Shown: positions 34,604 to 43,428 of the stretch, piece after piece
How the letters are laid out: each line of letters begins with the position of its first letter
How positions within the stretch are numbered: position 1 is the first letter of the stretch
The notes under the pieces: generated by a model
Databases searched by the model: none
What the model saw: the letters and a program-made list of their open reading frames with translations, nothing else
What the model was told of the DNA's origin: nothing
Program-made: the position numbers and the translations under genes
Source of the DNA: Actinoplanes octamycinicus
GTDB lineage: Bacteria > Actinomycetota > Actinomycetes > Mycobacteriales > Micromonosporaceae
Direction of reading: 5' to 3'
Assembly (NCBI RefSeq): GCF_014205225.1
Contig: NZ_JACHNB010000001.1
Location: 2,399,501 to 2,463,500 of the forward strand
Length of the DNA: 64,000 bases

Positions 34604-35212
34604 GTGACCGTCAGCCCGCTGCCGTATCCGCTGAGCTTGGCGGGCAATGGGATTGTGCTGCGCGAATGGCGGCCGGACGATCTGGAAGATCTGGTGGCAT
34701 TGCTGGATGAGCCAGACATCGCTCGGTGGACGCCGATGCCGTCGCCGTTCGATGTGGAGGCGGGGCTGGCCTATCTGAAGCGGGCCCGGCAGGGGCGGCT
34801 GACCGGGCGGCGGATCCAGCTGGCGATCACCACGGACGGGGCGGCGCCGCTCGGTGAGGTGCTGCTCTTCGGGGTCAACCCGACGCTGCGCGAGGCGGAG
34901 CTGGGCTATCTGGTCGGTGCGCACTATCGGCGGCGGGGCCTGGCCGCGGCCGCCTTGTCGCTGCTGACCGACTATGCCTGCGGGACGTTGCGGCTGAGCC
35001 GGCTGCTGCTGCGGATCGACCCGGGAAACTCGGCGAGCACCGCGGTGGCGCGGCGGTGCGGATACCGGCTGACCGGTGAGCCGCCGATCCCGCAGGAGGG
35101 GCCCTATGGCCCGACCAGCCTGGACACCTGGGAGTACGTGGAGGGCCTGCCGGGCGCCCGCCGCGAACGCCTGAGAAATGTCGCATCCCGGCGGTACGGT
35201 CGTCGCACCTGA
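34604..35212 (+). CDS. GNAT-family N-acetyltransferase (RimJ/RimL-like)
   Basis: 202 residues from GTG 34604 (AGGA about 9 nt upstream); ATG 34586 is an alternative. The start LPYPLSLAGNGIVLREWRPD, then LDEPDIARWTPMPSPF, matches RimJ/RimL-type acetyltransferases. The acetyl-CoA site is ELGYLVGAHYRRRGLAAAAL, with the R-R-x-G-L-A pyrophosphate loop. LRIDPGNSASTAVARRCGYR is the conserved C-terminal motif with the Asn. It acetylates an amino group of an unknown substrate (protein N-terminus or small molecule). It stands between minisatellite DNA and a winged-helix gene on the same strand, with about 80 bp to the next start. Confidence 0.9.
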   Translation: MTVSPLPYPLSLAGNGIVLREWRPDDLEDLVALLDEPDIARWTPMPSPFDVEAGLAYLKRARQGRLTGRRIQLAITTDGAAPLGEVLLFGVNPTLREAELGYLVGAHYRRRGLAAAALSLLTDYACGTLRLSRLLLRIDPGNSASTAVARRCGYRLTGEPPIPQEGPYGPTSLDTWEYVEGLPGARRERLRNVASRRYGRRT

Positions 35213-35290
35213 CCGACGGGTGGGCGATCATCGCACCTGATCAAAGGCGGAGTGGTCGTCGCATCCGCACCCATGACGGAGGTGGGACGA

Positions 35291-36388
35291 GTGATCGAGG
35301 TGGATCGGGCGCAGGCGCTGGCCTTCCGGCTCGGCGCGCTGGGGCTCACCGAGCGGGTCGATGCCCGGCCGGCCGACCTGCCGGTGCTGGACCTGGGCGT
35401 GCAGGAGTACACGGCGGGTTCCACGCACGTCGCCTTGGCCGCCCGCACCAGCGCCGAGCTGGAGGACGACCGGCTGGTCGCCGTCTGGGCGGCCCGGGGC
35501 GCGCCGCACCTGCACCGGCGGACCAATGTGCTCGCACTGACCGCCCAGTTGTGGCCGTTCAGCGACGCGGACGCGGCAGCGCGGATCAAGAGCGGGCAGA
35601 TTCCGGACGGGTCCCGGCTCGGCATCGAGGCGCTGCGGGTCACCGCGGAGGCGTTCCGTGCGGTGGTGCGCGAGCCGATGCCGCGTGGCGAGGCGAGCAC
35701 CGAGGTGAGCAAGCGGGTGCCCGCCGAGCTGACCTTCGACTGCAAGGGCTGCCAGGCGCGACACATCGCCGGGAATATCTGGCAGCAGGCCGGGCTGGCC
35801 GGCGGGGTGCAGGTGCTGTCCCGGGGCCGGGATGCGATGCTCGGGCCGCTCGATCCGCCGGTGCCGCCGCTGCCCGAGGCGAACCAGGGCATCGCCGACC
35901 TGATCACCACCTATCTGCGGTTCCTCGGTCCGGCCGGTCCGGCCGAGGTGGCGAAATATCTGATGAGCACGACCGCCGAGATCCGGTCGCGATGGCCGGC
36001 CGACCTGGTGGAGGTTCGCGTCGACGGGCGGAAGGCATGGGTGCCGGCCGACCGGGTGTCCGCGCTGGAGTCGGCGGCGACGCCACGCGGGGTGCGGCTG
36101 CTGCCGGCGATGGACCCGCTGCTGCAGAGCCGTGACCGGGATCTGCTGGTGCCCGAGCGGGAGCGGCAGAAAGAGGTGTGGCGGACGCTCGGCAACCCGG
36201 GCGTGGTGCTGCTCGACGGGGAGATCGCCGGGGTGTGGCGGCCGCGGATGGCCGGGAAGAAGCGGGTGGAGCTGACGGTGACCGGCTTCGTGCCGTTCGG
36301 GGCGGCGCAGCGCGAGCAGATCGAGACGGAGGCCACCGTGGTCGCGCGGGCCCGGGGCGTCCCGGCGGCGACTACGGTGTTCGAGTGA
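35291..36388 (+). CDS. Winged-helix DNA-binding domain protein (HTH_42/AlkZ-like)
   Basis: 365 residues from GTG 35291, with GGAGG 8 nt upstream. The layout resembles the winged-helix family that includes the DNA glycosylase AlkZ: RAQALAFRLGALGLTER at the start, then LAVWAARGAPHLHRRTNVLA-like segment at about 80-100, and VPAELTFDCKGCQARHIAGN, YLRFLGPAGPAEVAKYLMST and LLPAMDPLLQSRDRDLLVPE. The ending (VLLDGEIAGVWRPRMAGKKR) is typical of this family. Activity as a glycosylase is not established here, since the catalytic Q-x-Q/D motif of AlkZ is not evident. It overlaps the next gene by GTGA. Confidence 0.72.
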   Translation: MIEVDRAQALAFRLGALGLTERVDARPADLPVLDLGVQEYTAGSTHVALAARTSAELEDDRLVAVWAARGAPHLHRRTNVLALTAQLWPFSDADAAARIKSGQIPDGSRLGIEALRVTAEAFRAVVREPMPRGEASTEVSKRVPAELTFDCKGCQARHIAGNIWQQAGLAGGVQVLSRGRDAMLGPLDPPVPPLPEANQGIADLITTYLRFLGPAGPAEVAKYLMSTTAEIRSRWPADLVEVRVDGRKAWVPADRVSALESAATPRGVRLLPAMDPLLQSRDRDLLVPERERQKEVWRTLGNPGVVLLDGEIAGVWRPRMAGKKRVELTVTGFVPFGAAQREQIETEATVVARARGVPAATTVFE

Positions 36389-36990
36389 GCACGATCGGTT
36401 TCCTGCACACCGCCGAGGTGCACGTCGGGACGTTCGGTGACCTGGTCGCCGAGGTGGCGCCCGGGTGGTCGGATCGGCACCTGGTCGACCCGAGCCTGCT
36501 CGCCGACGCGCGCGCCGGGCTCCCGGTTGAGGAGCGGGTGCGGGCCCGGCTGGCCGAGCTGGCCGGCACCGGGGTCGACGTGATCGTCTGCACCTGCTCG
36601 ACGATCGGCCCGGAGGCGGAGCGGGCCGGCGTGGTCCGCGGCGACCGGCCGATGGCGCGGGCCGCGGTCGAGGCCGCGGGCGGCGGGCGGATCGCCGTGG
36701 CGTTCTCGGTGGCGTCCACCATGGAGCCGACGACCGCGCTGCTCCGCGACGAGGACCCGGCGGCTGAGCTGGTGCTGGTCCCGTGCCTGGAGGCGTGGCC
36801 GTTCTTCGAGGCCGGCGACCTGGACCGCTATCACGAGGTGGTCGCCGACCGGCTGCGCGAGGTCGACGCCGAGGTCATCGTGCTGGCCCAGCCCAGCCTC
36901 GCCCCGGTCGCCGAGCTGCTGCCCGGCCGGTTGGTGCTCTCCAGCCCCCGAGCCGCGGTCCTGGCCGCGACCACCTCCGGCGTCCGCTGA
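36385..36990 (+). CDS. Asp/Glu/hydantoin racemase-fold protein
   Basis: 201 residues starting at GTG 36385 within the stop of the previous gene (4-nt overlap). The pattern IGFLHTAEVHVGTFGDLVAE, then VDVIVCTCSTIGPEAERAG, then VLVPCLEAWPFFEAGDLDRY, then EVIVLAQPSLAPVAELLPG, fits the two-domain aspartate/glutamate racemase superfamily. The Cys in VCTCST is placed like the first catalytic cysteine, but the matching C-terminal cysteine is replaced (LAQPS), so racemase activity is doubtful. It may act as a lyase or a regulator. Co-translated with the winged-helix gene. Confidence 0.6.
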   Translation: MSTIGFLHTAEVHVGTFGDLVAEVAPGWSDRHLVDPSLLADARAGLPVEERVRARLAELAGTGVDVIVCTCSTIGPEAERAGVVRGDRPMARAAVEAAGGGRIAVAFSVASTMEPTTALLRDEDPAAELVLVPCLEAWPFFEAGDLDRYHEVVADRLREVDAEVIVLAQPSLAPVAELLPGRLVLSSPRAAVLAATTSGVR

Positions 36991-36999
36991 CAGCTGCGC

Positions 37000-37525
37000 T
37001 GCGCCGGCGGTGCGCTGCGGTGACGGCGCGCTGCGGCGGTGCGCGTGGTGACGGTGCGCTGCGGCGGTGCGCCGTGGTGGCGGTGCGCTGCGGTGACGGT
37101 GCGCTGCGGCGGTGCGCCGTGGCGGCGGTGCGCTGCGGCGGTGGTGGTCGTGGTGGTGTGTGTTGCGCTGCGCTGGTGGTGCGCTGCGGCGACGGCGCGC
37201 AGCGGTCGTGGGACGCGGCGATGGTGGGACGCGGCGATGGTGCGGGCGCGTGGGAATTGGCGGGGGTGGACGAGATCGAGCCCGCGCCGTGCCGGGCGCG
37301 GGCTCGATGGGTGGAGTGGCTTGAGGGGCGCGGTGACCTGGGGTCAGGGACGCGCGGTGGGGCAGTGGGCGCCGGCTTTCAGTGGGGTGGGCTGTCAGCG
37401 GGTGCAGGATTTCAGCAGGGTGGGCTCTTTGCGGTCGCGGGTTTTCAGCGAGCGTGGGCTTCCAACGGTCGCGGGCTGGCAGCGGGGCGGCTTTCAGCGG
37501 GCTTGGGCTGGCAGCGGGTGGGCGG
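37000..37525. repeat. Degenerate GC-rich minisatellite tract
   Basis: From about 37008 to 37145 the word GGTGCGCTGCGG recurs, spaced in a higher-order unit of about 45 bp. Between 37195 and 37240 GGGACGCGGCGATGGT repeats. From 37370 to 37525 there are units of TCAGCGGG/GGGCTGGCAGCGGG type. Open frames in it are products of base composition. No gene is seen in these 535 bp. Confidence 0.75.
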
Positions 37526-37801
37526 TCAGCGGGTGCGGAATTTGTGGAGGCGGTAGCTGGCGGCGATGGCGGTGACGACGCCCCAGACGGCGACGATCAG
37601 GGCGGCGATCCACCAGCCGACGGCGCCGAGGACGATCGCGGCGACGGCGATCACGGCGGCGACGATGAAGAGGGCTAACGGCGGCCTGGGGGTCGGCACG
37701 CTGAAGTTGCCGCCGCCCATCCGGGCACAGAAGTCCGGGTCGTCGCGCCGGAGCTGCCGCTCCAGCTGTGCCAGCCGTCGGCTGTCCTCTTTGCTGAGCA
37801 T
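37526..37801 (-). CDS. DUF3040 small membrane protein
   Basis: 91 residues. The start MLSKEDSRRLAQLERQLRRD, then DPDFCARM, is the hallmark of the actinobacterial DUF3040 family. Two transmembrane segments follow (LALFIVAAVIAVAAIVLGAV and WIAALIVAVWGVVTAIAASY) with a basic end. Function is unknown. It stands alone between long non-coding stretches. Confidence 0.9.
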   Translation of the reverse strand: MLSKEDSRRLAQLERQLRRDDPDFCARMGGGNFSVPTPRPPLALFIVAAVIAVAAIVLGAVGWWIAALIVAVWGVVTAIAASYRLHKFRTR

Positions 37802-38300
37802 GTTTGCTACCTTCCGGTCCGCCGCGCCGGTGAAGCAAGGATCGAGAGTCGGCTATCCCGATCAAAGCCCATTGTTACCTCTGAGTTGCCTCGGTGATAC
37901 GTCTGCGTGTGCCGAATTTTCCGGCCGAACTACCCGTGCGCGGGGGCGACCCGCCCACTGGGTGAGATGACTGGAAAGGTGGTGGTGACCGGTACAACGG
38001 CTTTGCCGCCTTTCGATGACGGCGCGAACAGTCCGAAAGCCGTCCCGCATTTCGGACCCTTCGGGTCAGATGACGATAGAAACGGCACCGATGTGGGCGG
38101 ACTGAAGTGCGTGGCGCCCGTGCTTACGGAAGCCACGATCCGGTGGATGGCCGCTATCGCCCGGCACCGCGGCGGCGGCGAGCCCATCGCCCGGCACCGC
38201 GGCGGCGGCGAGCAGGGCGTGGATGCAGGCGGCGGTGATCGGCGAGGAAAGGCGGCTCGTCGGCCTACCTATTGACCGGATTTCCCAATTTTGTGGACAT
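37802..38300. other. Intergenic with a 30-bp tandem duplication
   Basis: About 500 bp between convergent-free genes. A direct repeat starts with ATCGCCCGGCACCGCGGCGG at 38156 and again at 38186 (28 of 30 bases visible in both). Otherwise no gene or conserved element is recognised; 37840-37940 probably holds the DUF3040 promoter. Confidence 0.5.
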
Positions 38301-39524
38301 TCAACGGCGAGAGCCGCGGAACACCCAGATCCGCAACATCAGGAAGCGGACCGCGGTAGCCACCAGATTGGCCAGCACCAGCACGGCCAGCTCGACGAAG
38401 CGGGACGGCTGGGTGGCCGCCGCGTCGAGCACGGCCAGCGAGCCGCTGGTCAGCGCCAGCCCGATGCCGAAGACCACCAGGCCCTGCGCCTGATGCCGGA
38501 GCGCGCCGTCGCCGCCGCGTACCCCGAAGGTGAGCCGGCGGTTGGCCGCGGTGTTCGCCACCGCCGTGACCAGCAACGCCACCAGGTTGGCCGATTGCGG
38601 TCCGAGGCCGACCCGGAGCAGCGCGTAGAGCGCCAGGTAGGCGAGCGTGCTGGCGACACCGACCCCGGCGAACCGGATCAGCTGTCCGGTCAGCCCGGCC
38701 GGCACCCCGTCGACCGGCAGCGGGTTGCGCCCGAGCTGCTCGCGCAGGGCGGCCAGCGGCAGCCGGCCGGTGCTCAGCGCGCGGGTGATCCGGACGATGC
38801 CCCTCAGGTCGGCGACCGCGGTGGCCACGATGTCCACCCGGCTGTCCGGATCGTCCACCCAGTCCACCGGGACCTCGTGGATGCGCAGCCCGGCCCGCTC
38901 GGCCAGGACCAGCATCTCGGTGTCGAAGAACCAGCCGGTGTCCTCCACCATCGGCAGCAGCCGGCGCGCCACCTCGGCACGGATCGCCTTGAAGCCACAC
39001 TGCGCGTCGGAGAACCGGGCGGCCATGGTCGTACGCAGAATGAGGTTGTAGCCGCGCGAGATGAACTCGCGCTTCGCGCCCCGGACCACCCGCGAACCGC
39101 GCGCCAGCCGGGATCCGATCGCCAGATCGGAGTGTCCCGAGATCAGCGGCGCGACCAGCGGCAGCAGCGCGCCGAGGTCGGTCGACAGGTCGACGTCCAT
39201 GTAGGCCAGCACGGCGGCGTCGGAGTGCGTCCAGACGTGGTTCAGCGCCCGGCCGCGGCCCTTCTGGGTCAGGTGCACCGCCTCGACCTCGGGGTACGTC
39301 GCGGCGAGGTGCCGGGCCACCGCGGCGGTCCCGTCGACGCTCGCGTTGTCGGCGATGGTGATCCGGAACGGGTACGGGACATCCGCCGTGAGATGGGCGT
39401 GCAGCCGCCGGATGCAGGGCTCGAGATCAGCCTCTTCGTTGTGGACCGGTACGACCACGTCGAGCACCGGGGCGGTGACCCGGGCCGCCCCGGCGTCCGG
39501 CGAAGGCAGCGTCGAAAGGCTCAT
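38301..39524 (-). CDS. Polyprenol-phosphate glycosyltransferase (GT2) fused to GtrA domain
   Basis: 407 residues from ATG 39524; an in-frame TTG at 39533 is possible. Residues about 20-250 are a GT2 DPM1-like domain: LDVVVPVHNEEADLEPCIRR, then ADNASVDGTA, then AYMDVDLSTDLGALLPLV (DxD) and DAQCGFKAIRAEVARRLLPM. From about 275 to 405 four transmembrane helices form a GtrA domain (LIRFAGVGVASTLAYLALYA, ELAVLVLANLVATAVRFLML). The enzyme probably loads a sugar onto polyprenyl phosphate and flips or supplies it for surface glycosylation. GT39 at 49559 could be a user of such a donor. It is separate from the RiPP genes that follow. Confidence 0.9.
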   Translation of the reverse strand: MSLSTLPSPDAGAARVTAPVLDVVVPVHNEEADLEPCIRRLHAHLTADVPYPFRITIADNASVDGTAAVARHLAATYPEVEAVHLTQKGRGRALNHVWTHSDAAVLAYMDVDLSTDLGALLPLVAPLISGHSDLAIGSRLARGSRVVRGAKREFISRGYNLILRTTMAARFSDAQCGFKAIRAEVARRLLPMVEDTGWFFDTEMLVLAERAGLRIHEVPVDWVDDPDSRVDIVATAVADLRGIVRITRALSTGRLPLAALREQLGRNPLPVDGVPAGLTGQLIRFAGVGVASTLAYLALYALLRVGLGPQSANLVALLVTAVANTAANRRLTFGVRGGDGALRHQAQGLVVFGIGLALTSGSLAVLDAAATQPSRFVELAVLVLANLVATAVRFLMLRIWVFRGSRR

Positions 39525-39642
39525 GGAGGCCAAGTTCCGCCGCCCGGCTTTGCGTGTTGTGTGGTGAAACTGTGCACGGTCTGTGAGTCCGTGTTCCGGT
39601 GACGACTGACGGCGTGACCTTGCGAGTTGCTAGGGTGATCAC

Positions 39643-39867
39643 GTGGAGGCTCGGTTGGTCGACGTGACCGCCATTCCGTTGGACCGGCTGATCGCTGACG
39701 ACGATTCCGTGCTGGGCAACGCGTTGCGCCGATTGCTCACCGATGTCGACGGAGCCGGTGACATCCTCGCCGCCTTCGACAACTTCGCGGGAGAGCCCAG
39801 CGAGCAGCCAGGGCCCGGCGTGCAGCGAGAGCCGGGCGTGCAGCCAGAGCCGGGCGTGCGGGGATAG
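39643..39867 (+). CDS. fxsA: FxSxx-type RiPP precursor peptide 1 (F-x-N variant)
   Basis: 74 residues from GTG 39643 with AGGG upstream. The leader VDVTAIPLDRLIADDDSVLG, then ALRRLL, aligns with the second precursor at 43219 (shared LVDVT, DSVL, LAAF-x-NFA). The core F45-D46-N47-F48-A49 matches the three-residue F-x-x pattern that radical SAM enzymes convert to cyclophanes, with Asn at the place of the usual Ser. Unlike canonical FxSxx peptides it does not end there: 25 further residues made of EPGV repeats follow. It lies 412 bp before the NB-ARC/TPR gene. Function of the product is unknown. Confidence 0.72.
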   Translation: MEARLVDVTAIPLDRLIADDDSVLGNALRRLLTDVDGAGDILAAFDNFAGEPSEQPGPGVQREPGVQPEPGVRG

Positions 39868-40111
39868 CCTGGCGTGCCAGCTGAGCCGGAAATGCCGCCG
39901 GTCCGGAGTGGTAACACCGCTCGTTGACGGAGCTGTCCGGCGCGACCCGGCGCCAGCCGCCCGCGGTCGCCGCGAGACCGGCGATCGCCTGCAGCGTCGA
40001 CTCGCCGGTGAGCCGGTCCGTCATAATCAGAATGAAGATCGTGACCAGAACCGCGATGAACGCGAACTCGTTAGCGGTGCGATCGATCAGGGCCCATTGG
40101 TGATCACGCAT
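39737..40111 (-). CDS. Small single-pass membrane protein antisense to precursor 1
   Basis: 124 residues from ATG 40111, with GGAGG 6 nt upstream (excellent spacing). The N-terminal part reads RDHQWALIDRTANEFAF, then a transmembrane helix IAVLVTIFILIMTDRLTGES, then LQAIAGLAATAGGWRRVAP, with clear coding character. From about residue 75 the sequence is Ala/Arg low complexity, produced by the antisense of the EPGV repeats. The last 131 bp overlap the 3' end of the precursor gene on the other strand. Homologous proteins may be shorter, so the stop could have shifted. The location beside the RiPP locus suggests a link, but this is inference only. Confidence 0.6.
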   Translation of the reverse strand: MRDHQWALIDRTANEFAFIAVLVTIFILIMTDRLTGESTLQAIAGLAATAGGWRRVAPDSSVNERCYHSGPAAFPAQLARQAIPARPALAARPALAARRALAARWALPRSCRRRRGCHRLRRHR

Positions 40112-40279
40112 TGCCGTCCTCCGATGATCCGTTTCCTGATCCCATCGTCCGGCTGCCGGAATGTCGGAGAACGCAGTCTGGCAGTCATCGCCATAACTTG
40201 ACGGTTGGCGTACGCGCCACCTCGTGGAATTCTGTCTGACACAACTTGACGAATTTTGTCGGCGTCAGGAGCGTGACTC

Positions 40280-43195
40280 GTGGCGGTACAGATGCCCGGA
40301 CCCGATCAATTGTCGCCCGGCCCATTACGTGATCTGGTCTCCGCCCTGCACGAGCTCTACCGGGACGCCGGCAAACCGGGGGTGCGGGTGATCAGCACCG
40401 ACATCAAGAACCGTCAGGATCTCCGGGACACGGTCAGCCACGAGACGGTCAGCGCCATGCTCCGCGGCGAGGGGCTGCCCAAGTGGATGAAGCTGGAATG
40501 CGTGGTGCGGGTGCTCGCCGCCCGGTCGGTCGAGCGGCCGGAGCCGGACGAGGTGGTCCGCCGGTTCCTGCGGCACTGGCTGACCGCCTCGGACGACCCG
40601 GACTCGGCGAACCGGGTCCGGGCGGCCGCGCCCAGCGAGGACTTCGTGGCGCCGCCCGTCCAGGAACCGTCCGAAACCGTCAAGTCGGCCGCCCAGGCGC
40701 CGAACCTGCCCGCCCGCAACACCGACTTCACCGGCCGGGACCTGCTGCTCGACGAGGTCCGCCGGCGGCTCGCGGCGGAGACCTCGTTCCCGGTGATCCT
40801 CTACGGCCTGGGCGGCACCGGGAAGACCCAGCTGGCCGCCGAGTACGTGCACCGCTGGGGCGCCGCCGAGCGGGAGGTGGTCTGGTGGGTGGGCGCCGAG
40901 GACCCGACCGTGGCCCGGATCGCGCTGGCCGCCCTGGGTGAGCGGCTCGGCCTGCCGGCCAACCGGGACCTGCGGCAGACCGTGCAGTCGGTGATCGGCG
41001 AGCTGGAGCGCGGCCGGGTCTCCTGGCTGCTGGTCTTCGACAACGCCGAGATGTCCGAGGACCTGCTCGGCCTGCTGCCCTCGCCGGCCCGGGGCCAGGT
41101 GCTGCTCACCTCCCGGGACCCGAACTGGGCGAGCATCGGCGCGGCGATCGAGGTGCCGCCGTTCGACCGGGCGGAGAGCATCCAGTTCCTGCGCCGGCGC
41201 GGCCGGGACATCGTCGGGGCGGACGCCGACCGGCTCGCCGACCGCCTCGGCGACCTGCCGCTGGCCCTGGAGCAGGTCGCCGCGGTGCAGGCCGCGACCG
41301 GGATGGCGCCGGCCGAGCTGATGCAGCTCTTCGACGAGCACATGCAGGAGCTGCTGGCCACCGGGCGGCCGCAGCACTACACCAACACGGTGGTGGCGTT
41401 CGTCCGGATCGCGGTGGACCGGCTGCGGGTACGGGCGCCGGCCGCGGCGTACCTCTTCGAGCTCTTCGCGCACCTGGGCGCCGAGCCGGTCTCCGTGTCG
41501 CTGCTGCAGAGCGGGGCCGGCGTGCAGGTGTCCGCGCCGCTGGCCCGGGCGCTCAACGACCCGATCCAGATGGGCCGCAGCGTCCAGACGCTGCGCCGGT
41601 TCGGGCTGGCGCGGCTGGAGCAGGGCACCCAGCGGATCGCGGTGCACCGGCTGGTGCAGGTGGCGCTGCGGGTGGCGCTGGACGAGGCGGCGCTGGAGCG
41701 CGGGCGGGCGAACCTGGCGTACCTGCTGGCCCAGGCGAACCCGGGTTCGCCGGACGACGTACGGACCTGGGACCTGCACGCCGAGATCGCCCCGCACGTG
41801 GTGCCGGCCGGCCTGATCGAGGCCGGCCACCCACCAGCCCGGGACCTGGTCGTCGACCAGGTCCGTTACCTCTACCGGGTCGGTGACTACGCCGGCAGCC
41901 TGCGGCTGGGTGACCTGGCGCTGGCCGCGTGGCGCGAGACGGACCGCCCGGACGTGTCCCAGGCGCTGGAGGAGCTGGCCATGCGGGTCACCTTCCAGCG
42001 CACCGAGACGCTGCGCGCGCTGGGCCGCTACGACGAGTCCCGGGCGCTGAGCGTCGAGTCGTGGAACCGGCTGCGGGACAGCCCCGACTACGGGCCGGGA
42101 CACGAGTTCACCGTGCGCGCCGCCCGGACCGTCGCCGCCCACGACCGGATCTACGGCGCCTACGCCGACGCGCTGCGGGTCGACCAGGAGACGCTGGAGC
42201 ACTGCCGGGCCACCACGCTGCCGGCCGGCGAGAAGGACGAGCTGATCCTGCACCAGATGAACAACGTCGCGGTGAACCTGCGGCTGCTCGGCGACTTCCG
42301 GCAGGCCTTCGCGATCGACGAGGAGGTGCTGCGCCGGCGGCGGGACCGGTTCGGCGACCGGGACAGCCGGACCCTGCTGTCGGTCAGCAACCTGGCCCGC
42401 GACCATCTCGGGCTGGGCCACTTCCAGCAGGCGCTGGAGCTGCAGCAGGAGTGGCTGCCGGCGTACCGGGCGCGGGTCGGGGCGCGGCACCACCACGTGC
42501 TGATGAGCGCCCGGACGGTCGCGGTCGCGCTGCGCAAGCTGGGGCGCTATCCGGAGGCGCTGGCCGCGGCCCGGGAGGGGTACGAGGCCAGCCAGGCCCA
42601 CTTCGGGCCGGACCACGAGCACACCCTGGCCGCCATGATGACCCTGGCGAACGCCAGTTACGCCGCCGCGCTGGCCGACAACCAGCGGCCGGACGAGGCC
42701 AAGGAACTGGCCCGGCTGGCCGTCGCGCGGTACCGGCGGATCTTCGGGGCGGAGAACCCGGCGACCCTGGCGGCCGAGGTGAACCACGCGATCATCCTGC
42801 GGGCGCTGGGAGACCCGCGGGCACTCGACATGGATCGGATTACCCTGTCCGAGTTACAGGAGCGGCTCGGCGACGAGCATCCCTACACGCTGTGCGCGGC
42901 GGCCAACTACGCCCTCGACTTGTCGCTCGGCCAGGCAGACGACGCCCGTGACCTGCTGGAACGTACGCTGGAAGCGTCCCGCCGGGTGCGCGGTGAGCAG
43001 CATCCGGACACCCTCGCGTGCGCGATCAACTTGGCACACGAGTTGCGAAATACCGGGTCGTCCGGCAGCGCGCAGGAGCTTTTGGACTCTACACTTGGCA
43101 CGCTCCGGAGGGTCCTCGGCAGAGACCATCCGAGCACCATCAACGCTGCTCGCGGTGCGACGGCCGAGTGTGACATCGAACCGCCCCCGACCTGA
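40280..43195 (+). CDS. fxsT: FxSxx-COOH system NB-ARC/TPR protein
   Basis: 971 residues from GTG 40280 (AGGAG about 9 nt upstream). Residues 1-80 form an HTH-like domain (PLRDLVSALHELYRDAGKPG, then SHETVSAMLRGEGLPKW). An NB-ARC ATPase at about 145-440 has P-loop LYGLGGTGKTQLAAEYVHRW, Walker B SWLLVFDNAE, and GQVLLTSRDPNW and LGDLPLALEQVAA. A winged-helix/spacer follows, and TPRs from about 520 to the end (GHFQQALELQQEWL, GRYPEALAAAREGYEA). This architecture is the TPR partner recorded with FxSxx-COOH RiPP genes. Role is not established: possibly a signal-responsive switch or scaffold. It stands 23 bp before precursor 2. Confidence 0.85.
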   Translation: MAVQMPGPDQLSPGPLRDLVSALHELYRDAGKPGVRVISTDIKNRQDLRDTVSHETVSAMLRGEGLPKWMKLECVVRVLAARSVERPEPDEVVRRFLRHWLTASDDPDSANRVRAAAPSEDFVAPPVQEPSETVKSAAQAPNLPARNTDFTGRDLLLDEVRRRLAAETSFPVILYGLGGTGKTQLAAEYVHRWGAAEREVVWWVGAEDPTVARIALAALGERLGLPANRDLRQTVQSVIGELERGRVSWLLVFDNAEMSEDLLGLLPSPARGQVLLTSRDPNWASIGAAIEVPPFDRAESIQFLRRRGRDIVGADADRLADRLGDLPLALEQVAAVQAATGMAPAELMQLFDEHMQELLATGRPQHYTNTVVAFVRIAVDRLRVRAPAAAYLFELFAHLGAEPVSVSLLQSGAGVQVSAPLARALNDPIQMGRSVQTLRRFGLARLEQGTQRIAVHRLVQVALRVALDEAALERGRANLAYLLAQANPGSPDDVRTWDLHAEIAPHVVPAGLIEAGHPPARDLVVDQVRYLYRVGDYAGSLRLGDLALAAWRETDRPDVSQALEELAMRVTFQRTETLRALGRYDESRALSVESWNRLRDSPDYGPGHEFTVRAARTVAAHDRIYGAYADALRVDQETLEHCRATTLPAGEKDELILHQMNNVAVNLRLLGDFRQAFAIDEEVLRRRRDRFGDRDSRTLLSVSNLARDHLGLGHFQQALELQQEWLPAYRARVGARHHHVLMSARTVAVALRKLGRYPEALAAAREGYEASQAHFGPDHEHTLAAMMTLANASYAAALADNQRPDEAKELARLAVARYRRIFGAENPATLAAEVNHAIILRALGDPRALDMDRITLSELQERLGDEHPYTLCAAANYALDLSLGQADDARDLLERTLEASRRVRGEQHPDTLACAINLAHELRNTGSSGSAQELLDSTLGTLRRVLGRDHPSTINAARGATAECDIEPPPT

Positions 43196-43218
43196 GCGGG
43201 GCGCCTGAGGAGGCGAGG

Positions 43219-43428
43219 ATGGCCGCAGCGCCCGGGGCCGCCCACGATGACGGCATGCCGCTCCCGGCGCTGGTGGACGTCACCGACCTGTCGCTACGCA
43301 CCCTCTGCCTCTCCACCGACTCGGTGCTGGCGCGCTCGCTGTCCGCGCTGGTCGCCGAGATGAGCGGGCGTGGCGAGGTGCTCGCCGCCTTCGGGAACTT
43401 CGCGCCCGATGATCCCGGTCCGATCTGA
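43219..43428 (+). CDS. fxsA: FxSxx-type RiPP precursor peptide 2 (F-x-N variant)
   Basis: 69 residues from ATG 43219, with GAGGAGGCGAGG directly upstream; the ATG at 43255 has none. It aligns with precursor 1: VDVTDLSLRTLCLSTDSVLA, then SALVAEMSGRGEVLAAFGNF. The core is F58-G59-N60-F61-A62, followed by the short tail PDDPGPI. The gene sits between the NB-ARC/TPR gene and the radical SAM gene, whose ATG (43409) lies inside it, so maturase and precursor are translationally linked. Asn replaces the Ser of canonical F-x-S. A Phe-to-Asn cyclophane is the expected modification by analogy with the radical SAM cyclophane family; it is not proven here. Confidence 0.78.
   Translation: MAAAPGAAHDDGMPLPALVDVTDLSLRTLCLSTDSVLARSLSALVAEMSGRGEVLAAFGNFAPDDPGPI

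Noticed and set aside
36385..36990. Functional amino-acid racemase
   Set aside because: The fold fits, but the second catalytic cysteine is not seen, so only the fold is claimed.
37008..37525. Plus-strand frames of up to 257 codons in the GC-rich repeats
   Set aside because: They follow the repeat units, are Cys/Arg/Gly-biased and have no homology that I recognise.
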